Positions 1 to 6,303 of a stretch of DNA of 10,746 bases are shown here, piece after piece (the first letter of the stretch is position 1; every line of letters starts with the position of its first letter). A program made the translations under genes and the position numbers. Origin of the DNA: Prevotella sp. CAG:1185 (GTDB taxonomy: Bacteria > Bacteroidota > Bacteroidia > Bacteroidales > Bacteroidaceae). The stretch lies in assembly GCA_000436695.1 (NCBI GenBank), contig HF992579.1, forward strand, positions 1 through 10,746. The letters are read 5' to 3'. The notes under the pieces are model-generated. The model was not told the DNA's origin and did not search any database. It was given only the letters and a program-made list of their open reading frames with translations.

Positions 1-91
1 CTAAGATTTCCTCTAATGTTGTCCACTCCCACGAACTTGGAATTTCAAACGGCACGTTCCCATAATGGGGCTTATGTATAGTAAGCGATGG
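1..91 (-). pseudogene. hsdS: Type I restriction specificity subunit (HsdS) fragment, cut by window edge
   Basis: Read on the minus strand from 91 down to 2, this stretch encodes about 30 residues containing PHYGNVPFEIPSSWEW followed by TTLEEIL. The string PFEIPxSWEW followed by a short hydrophobic stretch is a hallmark of the start of a target recognition domain in HsdS, the DNA-specificity subunit of type I restriction-modification complexes. The frame opens right after an in-frame TAA at 92-94 and holds no ATG, so no normal start is visible. The rest of the gene lies outside the window. It could be the start of a silent (promoterless) hsdS cassette of a phase-variable locus, a 5'-truncated pseudogene, or a gene broken by a frameshift. 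The family call rests on one short motif; the silent or broken status is inferred from the upstream stop. Confidence 0.55.
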
Positions 92-300
92 TTAATATTG
101 TATCGTTAAAGCTTTTGCCATAACATACTTTGAATGTTTTTATTTTCTATTCCGTTTTTCTGTTCGTCACATAGAAAGTCAGACGATGGACCATCATTAC
201 CTACATGAGCCTCTGCTGGTCCACCATTGGCAGAAATGATTGCTGTTTCCAACTGCTGTGTTTGATTTTTTTTTCTTTGGGGACACACTTTTGTACAATG

Positions 301-353
301 GGAATAACAATAAAATAAGAGGTTAAGACGGAGCTGTACTCCATTAGCCTCTT
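301..353 (-). terminator. Terminator-like hairpin linked to the displaced adk 3' end
   Basis: On the minus strand a stem is formed by 317-326 and 344-353 (ten pairs, one G-T wobble), with an inner stem 330-333/339-342 and loop CTGTA. A T-rich run (ATTTTATTG) follows. It lies just beyond the adk-like 3' end at 361-409, exactly as the adk terminator at 2211-2257 lies beyond adk. Within the outer stem, TT/AG here replaces CC/GG there, so pairing is kept although the bases differ. It would end minus-strand transcription. Confidence 0.55.
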
Positions 354-360
354 ACATTAT

Positions 361-409
361 AATTAGGTCTTATTTATTTTACAGATTGTCAATAACGTCG
401 CAGATGTCA
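361..409 (-). repeat. Direct repeat copy A: displaced 3' end of adk
   Basis: This 49-nt segment matches 2263-2311 at 47 positions, the first 30 being identical. Read on the minus strand it encodes DICDVIDNL plus stop, against DICNVIDNL plus stop at the end of the intact adk. Of the two substitutions, one changes N to D and one is silent. The adk frame hits a stop only four codons further upstream (421-423), so no larger adk remnant is present. The similarity also continues into the terminator region. It may be an attachment-site duplication left by an element that inserted into the 3' end of adk, or an ancient partial duplication. Confidence 0.75.
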
Positions 410-1031
410 TCCGGTGACGATTATAGAATGTTCTGCGATGAAAAGAATATAGATAAATCGTTTATACTGAAGGGCTGGACTAGAAATGGTTAAGTCAGGA
501 ATGCTATAAGCGGGGAGTCGGCAATAATGAAGGCAACGGCAATGGAATGGTTTTTGGGTACTCATAAGAAACATTATGGTATGTGAAAAAATAGTCCCAC
601 GAGTATAAAAATATCTGAAATCAATCTGTTCTTTTTCGGCTCCATACTACAAATGTAGTCTATTTTGTAAGACTAGAATTTGTTCAAGTTTCTTATGCAG
701 CCTGATTTCTGACGTGTGAAATCTCATTTTATGAGGGTGGTAGCTCCAGATGTGTTTGAAAATGAAAAATACGGCACTAAAATAGAGTTGATGTCATAAA
801 CAATAATTTTAATCAGAAAATATATGGGAAAGACATCTGAATAACTCTGATTGAAAGAATTTAGTGAATGTTCCTGATTTAAAAAAGGTCTTTACGGATT
901 ATGTGTTGGTATGTTAGGCTCTGAGTAGTAAAATCTCATAAGTTTATCATTCCGAAAAATGGTTGTCTTTTGTATTAAACTTATGGAATATGCTTTGACG
1001 AAAGCTATTAATAAGTCAAGTCGTTTATTGA
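410..1031. other. 620-nt stretch with no supportable gene
   Basis: No ORF here is convincing. On the plus strand one frame runs from 404 to 586 with a single internal TAA at 491-493; its two halves include KSFILKGWTRNG and AIMKATAMEWFLGTHKKHYG, which read like protein but belong to no family I recognise. It may be a decayed gene fragment. From about 590 to 1031 the sequence is AT-rich, with stops in all frames at short intervals and no clear signals. Low coding content and the neighbouring hsdS and adk fragments suggest a genomic scrap region. Confidence 0.4.
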
Positions 1032-1075
1032 ATAAAAAATAGGCTTTACCAAATTTTAAAGGTATGGTAAAGCCC
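1032..1075 (-). terminator. Rho-independent terminator of the exported-protein gene
   Basis: A perfect 10-bp stem (GGCTTTACCA at 1042-1051, TGGTAAAGCC at 1065-1074) encloses a 13-nt AT-rich loop. On the minus strand it is followed by TATTTTTTATT. It starts about 23 nt after the stop codon of the gene at 1098-1943, so it serves that gene. Confidence 0.85.
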
Positions 1076-1097
1076 ATTATACTGGAAATAGATTTTT

Positions 1098-1943
1098 TTA
1101 TAAGTGTGCTGCTTCGTAGGGGATATACTTAAAATACTCTTCAAATTGATCAATGCGATTTATATAATAAATTTCACCACAGCCATTTATCTTAATTTGG
1201 TCTGGTGTAAACGAAATAAATGACCAGTAAATTCCTCCATCAGGATTAAATACGCAAGCATTGGGATTAAATTTACTGTCATCAATCTTCAGATCGTTTG
1301 CGGCAATGTTATAATTATCAGGTGCCATATATGATGTCATTTCTCCGGTGTTATTGTTGCGCATCATACGAATGTTCTGAAAAAACAATGTGCCGTTATT
1401 GTTATTCGCTGTTGCAGCTGCCCGAATATATGTCATATTGCTGTTAATCAAATAGATAAACATGTGGCGGTTGGTGTTAAGCTCACACATGAATACATTG
1501 CCGTCTTTTCCAAACTTGGCGCCAAGTCTCCATTCCTGCAAACATTTACCGATGTCTAACTTACTTTTTGCAGTGGATTTTTCATAAGGCTTGCAAGTAA
1601 TTATATCTTCCACTTTAGACATGACTTTATCTCCAATACGAAGTGTCTTTACGGCTACTCCGTTAACTGTCTTAACCTCATTAGTGAGTATAAGAGGCTT
1701 AGTTGTTTCAACCACAAATGCCGAATCTTTGTAAGTTGTACAGCTGTATATGTCTTGTGTAGGAATATTGAGAAATGCTCTCAAACCTGTTGGAGTATTC
1801 TCAAAGAACATACAAACGCTGTCTGTTACAACTGCTTCAGCATCATTTGATGCCCAAACGCCACGATATTTTGAAAAATCACTGGCAAAAGATGCGCTTT
1901 GAATTACGAGGGCAAGTAAAAAAACAAAAAACAGTCTTTTCAT
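1098..1943 (-). CDS. Exported protein of unknown function
   Basis: The product is 281 residues. The ATG at 1941-1943 is preferred because MKRLFFVFLLALVIQSASFA is a clean Sec signal peptide (two positive charges, hydrophobic core, likely cleavage after ASFA at residue 20). An upstream in-frame ATG at 2004-2006 would put 21 non-signal residues in front of it. The mature part has no membrane helix. It has a YRGVW segment just after the signal, many Thr/Asn residues including an NNNN run, and seven cysteines spread over its length (SVC, YSC, ITC, GKC, MC, NAC, NGC), which could form disulfides in the periplasm. I recognise no family. It is monocistronic, with its own promoter motif (2029-2036) and terminator (1032-1075), and sits between the two copies of the adk 3' end, so it may be cargo of a small inserted segment. 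Confidence 0.75.
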   Translation of the reverse strand: MKRLFFVFLLALVIQSASFASDFSKYRGVWASNDAEAVVTDSVCMFFENTPTGLRAFLNIPTQDIYSCTTYKDSAFVVETTKPLILTNEVKTVNGVAVKTLRIGDKVMSKVEDIITCKPYEKSTAKSKLDIGKCLQEWRLGAKFGKDGNVFMCELNTNRHMFIYLINSNMTYIRAAATANNNNGTLFFQNIRMMRNNNTGEMTSYMAPDNYNIAANDLKIDDSKFNPNACVFNPDGGIYWSFISFTPDQIKINGCGEIYYINRIDQFEEYFKYIPYEAAHL

Positions 1944-2028
1944 AATTTGTAATATTATTAAAGATAAAAGTAATTTATTCAAAGATTTTACGGCCGGTAT
2001 CGCCACTCTTTAATATTTTAATCAGGCA

Positions 2029-2036
2029 CAAATGTA
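2029..2036 (-). promoter_or_regulatory. Candidate Bacteroidetes -7 box for the exported-protein gene
   Basis: The minus strand reads TACATTTG, a match to the TAnnTTTG -7 motif of the Bacteroidetes housekeeping sigma factor. Transcription would begin near 2022, giving a leader of about 80 nt. I see no matching -33 TTTG at the usual 19-21 nt spacing, so support is partial. Confidence 0.4.
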
Positions 2037-2132
2037 ACCATAATTCGTGAAATTGCATTCTTCTTTATGGACAAATTATAAAAATAGAGTACATTTTATG
2101 ATAGTAGACATTATTATTCCGACTAATTGAAT

Positions 2133-2164
2133 ATTCTTATTCTAAAGGCGGTTTAGATAAGAAT
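2133..2164. repeat. Strong inverted repeat between adk terminator and next promoter
   Basis: The left arm 2133-2146 (ATTCTTATTCTAAA) pairs with the right arm 2152-2164 (TTTAGATAAGAAT) over 13 bp with one bulged T, around a GGCGG loop. It lies about 100 bp upstream of the -7 motif of the exported-protein gene and 50 nt past the adk terminator. It lacks a long T-tract on either side, so it is not an obvious terminator. It could be an operator, a recombination site or a structured RNA element. Confidence 0.5.
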
Positions 2165-2210
2165 TAATTTAAAACACTATCAAAGTTTTATTCTAAATAA
2201 TAAAGACATT

Positions 2211-2257
2211 TATTAAAAATAAGAGGCCAAGGCGTAAAACATACACCTTGGCCTCTT
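2211..2257 (-). terminator. Rho-independent terminator of hpt-adk
   Basis: The arms 2221-2235 (AAGAGGCCAAGGCGT) and 2243-2257 (ACACCTTGGCCTCTT) form a 15-bp stem with one A-C mismatch and a 7-nt loop. On the minus strand it is followed by ATTTTTAATAAA. It begins about 24 nt after the adk stop codon. Confidence 0.9.
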
Positions 2258-2262
2258 AATTA

Positions 2263-2311
2263 AATTAGGTCTTATTTATTTTACAGATTGTCGATAACGT
2301 TGCAGATGTCA
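2263..2311 (-). repeat. Direct repeat copy B: 3' end of intact adk
   Basis: This is the partner of 361-409. It covers the last nine codons of adk, its stop codon and 18 nt beyond. The two copies are in direct orientation, 1.9 kb apart. Confidence 0.75.
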
Positions 2312-2853
2312 CCGAAGATGCGGTCGAGTTCGCCAAGACCGTTGATGTGGTGATGCAGATTCTCTTTTGAGTACCACTCAATCAGCGGAGCTGTCTGGTT
2401 GTGGTAAACGTCGAGACGCTTCTTGATAGTCTCCTCGTTGTCGTCAGAGCGTCCGCTCTCCTGACCGCGCTTGATAAGACGCTTCATCAGTTCGTCCTCG
2501 GGAACGTCAAGCTCAATCATTGCTGCTATTTTGTGTCCGCGCTCGTTGAGCATTGTCTTCAGGGCCTCTGCCTGCGGGATAGTGCGGGGGAAACCGTCGA
2601 AGATAACACCCTTGTGCTCTTTGCCGAAGCTGTCGTAAACGCTTGCGAGGATGCTGATCATCAGTTCGTCAGGAATGAGCTGGCCTTTATCGATATACTG
2701 TTTTGCGGTTTTGCCAAGCTCGGTTTCGTTTTTGATTTCGTTACGCAGTACGTCGCCTGTTGATATGTGGCCGAATCCGTACTTCTTGATCATGAGATCG
2801 CTTTGTGTACCCTTTCCTGAACCGGGTGCACCGAAAATTACAATATTCTTCAT
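2281..2853 (-). CDS. adk: Adenylate kinase
   Basis: This 190-residue cytoplasmic enzyme interconverts ATP + AMP and 2 ADP, keeping adenylate pools in balance. The P-loop GAPGSGKGT is at residues 8-16, the AMP-binding STGDVLR at 31-37, and DGFPRT at 86-91. RGQESGRSDDN at 129-139 is the short lid. The length and small lid without zinc cysteines mark the short form of the family; the long bacterial form is about 215 residues. The ATG follows an A-rich leader, usual for Bacteroidetes, which rarely use strong Shine-Dalgarno sites. It lies 26 nt after hpt on the same strand and very likely shares its transcript, joining purine salvage with adenylate balancing. Its last nine codons are duplicated at 361-409. 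Confidence 0.97.
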   Translation of the reverse strand: MKNIVIFGAPGSGKGTQSDLMIKKYGFGHISTGDVLRNEIKNETELGKTAKQYIDKGQLIPDELMISILASVYDSFGKEHKGVIFDGFPRTIPQAEALKTMLNERGHKIAAMIELDVPEDELMKRLIKRGQESGRSDDNEETIKKRLDVYHNQTAPLIEWYSKENLHHHINGLGELDRIFGDICNVIDNL

Positions 2854-2879
2854 CTTTTTACTTTATATGAGTTTGTTTC

Positions 2880-3419
2880 TTACTCTTCCACCAGAGTGTA
2901 TATATCGCGCAGGTTGCGTCCCTGCTGATTGTAGTCGAGTCCGTAGCCGACAATAAAGTCGTTAGGAATCTCCATTGCTGCGTATTCTATGTTTAAGTCA
3001 ACCGTAAGTTTCTCTGGTTTAAGCAGGAGCGTGCATATATGCACCGACTCGGGATTGCGCGTTCCAAGTGAGTCGATCATGCGTTTCATTGTCAGTCCGC
3101 TCTCAACTATGTCTTCAACTATAATCACTGTTCTGCCCGAGATGTCCTCGTTGATGCCGATTACTTCCTTGATCTTTCCTGTAGACATGGTGCCCTGATA
3201 TGACGCCAGTTTTACGAAAGAAATTTCACATGGGATAGTTATCATCCTCATCAGGTCGGCAGCAAAAATGAAAGAGCCGTTAAGCACGGCCAGGAACAGA
3301 GGATTTTTGCCCGCCATGTCTTTGTTTATGCGGTCTGCAACAGCTTTGACACGTTCCAGAATTTCTGATTCAGGATATGAAATCTTAAATTTTTTGTCAT
3401 GGATTTTTATTGGGTCCAT
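2880..3419 (-). CDS. hpt: Hypoxanthine(-guanine) phosphoribosyltransferase
   Basis: This cytoplasmic purine salvage enzyme transfers the phosphoribosyl group of PRPP to hypoxanthine or guanine, giving IMP or GMP. The 179-residue product has the PRPP-binding loop VIIVEDIVESGLTM at 98-111; the family usually has D-T-G where this has E-S-G, a conservative change. The C-terminal DFIVGYGLDYNQQGRNL at 154-170 contacts the purine and pyrophosphate. Near residue 70, KLASYQGTMSTG is the flexible catalytic loop region. I chose ATG 3417-3419 over the longer in-frame GTG at 3441-3443 because that GTG overlaps the -7 promoter motif and would be at or before the transcript start. It is the first gene of the hpt-adk operon and is divergent from the NAD(P)HX repair gene. 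Confidence 0.95.
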   Translation of the reverse strand: MDPIKIHDKKFKISYPESEILERVKAVADRINKDMAGKNPLFLAVLNGSFIFAADLMRMITIPCEISFVKLASYQGTMSTGKIKEVIGINEDISGRTVIIVEDIVESGLTMKRMIDSLGTRNPESVHICTLLLKPEKLTVDLNIEYAAMEIPNDFIVGYGLDYNQQGRNLRDIYTLVEE

Positions 3420-3442
3420 AGTGCTTTTTTTATATTTTGGCA

Positions 3443-3450
3443 CAAAATTA
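3443..3450 (-). promoter_or_regulatory. Candidate -7 box of the hpt-adk operon
   Basis: The minus strand reads TAATTTTG, matching TAnnTTTG, 23 nt before the hpt ATG. The transcript would start near 3435, leaving a leader of roughly 15 nt. No good -33 TTTG is present at the standard spacing. This motif decides the hpt start choice. Confidence 0.5.
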
Positions 3451-3486
3451 CTAAAAATATATCAAACAATAATAAGCGATTAGCAT

Positions 3487-3502
3487 TAATTTTGTATTTT
3501 TG
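3487..3502 (+). promoter_or_regulatory. Candidate -7 box(es) of the NAD(P)HX repair gene
   Basis: Two overlapping-phase matches to TAnnTTTG lie in tandem: TAATTTTG at 3487-3494 and TATTTTTG at 3495-3502. The start codon is at 3508. With the usual spacing of about 5-8 nt from motif to start site, the mRNA would begin between about 3500 and 3510, so the transcript would have almost no leader. No clear -33 element is seen. Confidence 0.5.
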
Positions 3503-3507
3503 CACTG

Positions 3508-5025
3508 ATGAAGATTTTTACTGGTGCTCAGATTCGTGAGCTTGACAAATATACGATTGAGCACGAACCCGTTGAATCGATAGATTTGATGGAGCGTGCG
3601 GCTAAATCGATAACGCATGCCATTACCGAGACTTGGAGCAATGGTATGCCGGTGGTTGTTTTTGCCGGACCCGGCAATAACGGTGGAGATGCTCTGGCTG
3701 TGGCAAGGATGCTTGCCGAGCAAAGATATAATGTAAGTGTTTATTTGTTCAACATCAACGACAATCTTTCTGAAGACTGCAAGACCAACAAACAGCGACT
3801 TTTGGAATGTAAGTCCGTAAGAAAGTTTGACGAGGTGGTGAACGAGTTTGACCCTCCGAAACTTGAGAATAATACGCTTGTGATTGACGGTCTGTTTGGT
3901 TCCGGACTAAACAAGCCGCTTTCTGGAGGATTTGCGTCGCTTGTGAAGTATATCAACCAGTCGGCTGCAACTGTTGTCAGCATAGATGTTCCTTCGGGAC
4001 TTATGACCGAGGACAACACTTATAACGTTAGGGCCAACATAATAAAGGCCGACGTTACGCTGACGCTGCAGAACAAGAAACTGGCGTTCCTATTTGCTGA
4101 AAATCAGAAATTTATTGGAAAACTGCGTGTGCTCGACATACGTCTGAGCAAGGAAGGCATGGACAAGATGGTGTCGCACTACAGTGTTATTGACGAGGAC
4201 GACTTGCGTCCGCGCCTGCTTCATCGTGACCCGTATGCACATAAGGGTGACATGGGCCATGCTCTGATTGTTGCCGGCAGCTACGGCATGGCAGGAGCGG
4301 CTGTGCTTGCCACGAAGGCTTGCTTTAGATGCGGAGCCGGAAAGGTGACGGTATGCACGCCGAAACTCAATAACACTATTATGCAGATATCTGTGCCTGA
4401 AGCTATTATGCACATAGACAAGGAAGAGACTTTCTTCTCTGAGTCGATAGAAACGGCTGACTTCGACGCGCTCGGCATCGGTCCGGGACTGGGCACTCAG
4501 GAGGGAACGGCCATAGCATTTATCAGTCAGGTGCGCCGTGCGCAGATTCCTGTTGTGATTGATGCTGACGGACTGAATATACTTTCGAGCCATAGAGCTT
4601 GGCTTCAGCAGTTGCCTAAGGGAATAATAATGACTCCGCATCCGAGAGAGTTTGAACGCCTTTCGGGTAACCGTTATGGCGACAGCTACGAACGGCTGAG
4701 CAACGCACGCGACATGGCTGAGCATCTGCAGGCATACATTATTATTAAAGGTCATAATTCGGCTTTGTGTATGCCCGACGGCAATATCGTGTTTAATCCT
4801 ACGGGCAATGCCGGCATGGCTACTGCTGGAAGCGGCGACGTGCTTACAGGAATTATAACCGGGCTGCTGGCAAGAGGCTATCGTCAGGCCGATGCATGTA
4901 TGCTCGGAATGTATCTGCACGGGCTTGCAGGCGACATGGCTGCTAAGGACTTGGGCGAGGAGAGCGTTGTGGCGAGCGATATTATTAAATACTTGCCGAA
5001 GGCATTCAAACGTCTCAACGACTGA
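3508..5025 (+). CDS. nnr: Bifunctional NAD(P)HX epimerase / ADP-dependent NAD(P)HX dehydratase
   Basis: This 505-residue cytoplasmic repair enzyme restores damaged, hydrated NADH and NADPH. The N-terminal YjeF_N domain (about 1-215) interconverts the R and S epimers; visible motifs are GPGNNGGDA at 54-62, DGLFGSGL at 127-134 and SIDVPSG at 158-164. The C-terminal ribokinase-like domain (about 230-505) dehydrates S-NAD(P)HX using a nucleotide; visible motifs are HKGDMG at 245-250, GIGPGLG at 323-329, DADGLN at 352-357, TPHPREFERL at 376-385, and the anion-hole region TAGSGDVLTG at 439-448. Length and domain order match the fused bacterial enzyme. The start is fixed by the conserved family opening, KIFTGAQIRELDKYTIEHEP. 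It is the first plus-strand gene, divergent from hpt, with the next gene 68 nt downstream. Confidence 0.95.
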   Translation: MKIFTGAQIRELDKYTIEHEPVESIDLMERAAKSITHAITETWSNGMPVVVFAGPGNNGGDALAVARMLAEQRYNVSVYLFNINDNLSEDCKTNKQRLLECKSVRKFDEVVNEFDPPKLENNTLVIDGLFGSGLNKPLSGGFASLVKYINQSAATVVSIDVPSGLMTEDNTYNVRANIIKADVTLTLQNKKLAFLFAENQKFIGKLRVLDIRLSKEGMDKMVSHYSVIDEDDLRPRLLHRDPYAHKGDMGHALIVAGSYGMAGAAVLATKACFRCGAGKVTVCTPKLNNTIMQISVPEAIMHIDKEETFFSESIETADFDALGIGPGLGTQEGTAIAFISQVRRAQIPVVIDADGLNILSSHRAWLQQLPKGIIMTPHPREFERLSGNRYGDSYERLSNARDMAEHLQAYIIIKGHNSALCMPDGNIVFNPTGNAGMATAGSGDVLTGIITGLLARGYRQADACMLGMYLHGLAGDMAAKDLGEESVVASDIIKYLPKAFKRLND

Positions 5026-5093
5026 GATTAGCATGGCGCAGCAACCGCAAGTTTGTTTAACGATAAAGATAAAATTACAATATAAGTAAAGTT

Positions 5094-6155
5094 ATGAAAA
5101 AGCTGATATTTGGTGTATTGTTCTTGGCTGCAGGACTGCATACAGCGTCTGCCCAAAAAGGAAAGAACATAGCAGAGGGAACAGAATATTATCTCCCGCG
5201 CACCGAACTGCGCTTTACAGTTAAAATTGAAAAGACATCTTATACACCTGGCGATTTTGCCGTTTATGCCGAAAAGTATATGAAGGTAAACGATGTCAGC
5301 ATGCAGCCCTCGGTTTCATATCGTATATTGGGACTCGACGTTAATTCGGAAGGTGAGCGTGATACGTCAAAATTTTATGTGGCTCCTGTTGATTCGAAGC
5401 ACAACATTCAGTCTTTTAAACTTGACGACAATGGTGTGCTGCTCGCTATCAACGCTGAACCTAAGAAAGTAAAAGAGCGTGTGCCGTTTAAACCTGCTCC
5501 AAAGCCGGCACCGCTGAATCCGCGCGATTATATGAACGAGGATGTGCTTTCTGCAGGCAGTTCGGCAAAGATGGCTGAGCTTTGCGCTCTCGAAATTTAT
5601 GACATACGCGACAGCCGCAGTCTGCTGAGCAAGGGACAGGCCGACTTTATGCCGAAGGATGGCGAACAGCTCAGAATAATGATGAACAGTCTTGACGAGC
5701 AGGAGCGTGGACTTATGCAACTCTTTACCGGTGTTACGGTTAAGGATACAATAGAGACAGAGATTGTGTTTGTTCCGAACAAGGAGGTATCACGCCAGCT
5801 GCTGTTCCGCTTTTCTAAGTGGATGGGCATTACTGATGCCGACGACCTGGGAGGCAATCCTTATTATATAAGTGTAGAGGACAAGCATGTAATGCCTTCT
5901 ATCCAGGAAAATATACTCAGCACCAAGAAGGTAAAGGACAACGGAGGTTTCTATGTTAATCTGCCGGGTAAAATTAAAGTCACTTTGTTTAAGGGCAATG
6001 AACAATGGGTTGCCTATGAACTTTATGCAGCACAGTTTGGTCAGGCTGTACCCCTTAGCGAAGATTTGTTTGATAAAAAGATGTTTACGAGCATAGTGCT
6101 CAATCCTATAACAGGAAGCCTTGAAAGTATTCAGATTGAAAATGTGAAAAAGTAA
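5094..6155 (+). CDS. DUF4831 family exported protein
   Basis: The product is 353 residues and begins with a signal peptide (MKKLIFGVLFLAAGLHTASA, cleavage before QKGK). The region that follows, EGTEYYLPRTELRFTVKIEKT, and the overall layout resemble DUF4831, a Bacteroidetes-restricted family of unknown function. No lipobox Cys and no further membrane helix are visible, so it is probably periplasmic. A proline/lysine-rich linker (FKPAPKPAPLNPRDY, near residues 132-146) divides it into two parts. It lies 68 nt after the NAD(P)HX repair gene with no terminator between, so it may be read from the same transcript; an imperfect -7 motif (CAAGTTTG) within the gap could add a promoter. The family call is from memory of its opening motif; the function is unknown. 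Confidence 0.75.
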   Translation: MKKLIFGVLFLAAGLHTASAQKGKNIAEGTEYYLPRTELRFTVKIEKTSYTPGDFAVYAEKYMKVNDVSMQPSVSYRILGLDVNSEGERDTSKFYVAPVDSKHNIQSFKLDDNGVLLAINAEPKKVKERVPFKPAPKPAPLNPRDYMNEDVLSAGSSAKMAELCALEIYDIRDSRSLLSKGQADFMPKDGEQLRIMMNSLDEQERGLMQLFTGVTVKDTIETEIVFVPNKEVSRQLLFRFSKWMGITDADDLGGNPYYISVEDKHVMPSIQENILSTKKVKDNGGFYVNLPGKIKVTLFKGNEQWVAYELYAAQFGQAVPLSEDLFDKKMFTSIVLNPITGSLESIQIENVKK

Positions 6156-6303
6156 GTCTGAGACTTCTTTGTGTGGCTTTTGTCGGCATCATGGCTAGCA
6201 TTTATATCCTAAAGTGTGAATAAAAATTAAAAGGTGTAAGTAGCACGCAAGTTTATTGCAATATTGTGATTTCATTGGTGAACGAATAAATATATTATAT
6301 GTT

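Noticed and set aside
106..288. 60-codon minus-strand ORF starting with GTG
   Set aside because: It has no recognisable motif, a weak start and a gene-poor setting between an hsdS fragment and a displaced terminator. I could not connect it to the HsdS frame, so it is not listed as a gene.
650..657. TACATTTG -7 motif on the minus strand
   Set aside because: No gene follows it, and this short motif is common by chance in AT-rich DNA.
892..1077. 61-codon minus-strand ORF
   Set aside because: It begins inside the terminator hairpin at 1042-1074 and has no family features.
1944..2006. Longer start for the exported protein
   Set aside because: It would place 21 residues before a well-formed signal peptide that has its own ATG.
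2401..2763. 120-codon plus-strand ORF within adk
   Set aside because: It is a shadow of adk, whose minus-strand reading contains all family motifs.
3420..3443. GTG start extending hpt by 8 codons
   Set aside because: The GTG overlaps the -7 promoter motif, and the added residues (PKYKKST) are not part of the conserved family start.
4090..5034. 314-codon minus-strand ORF across the NAD(P)HX repair gene
   Set aside because: The sense strand encodes both conserved enzyme domains with intact motifs; the antisense ORF is a compositional shadow.
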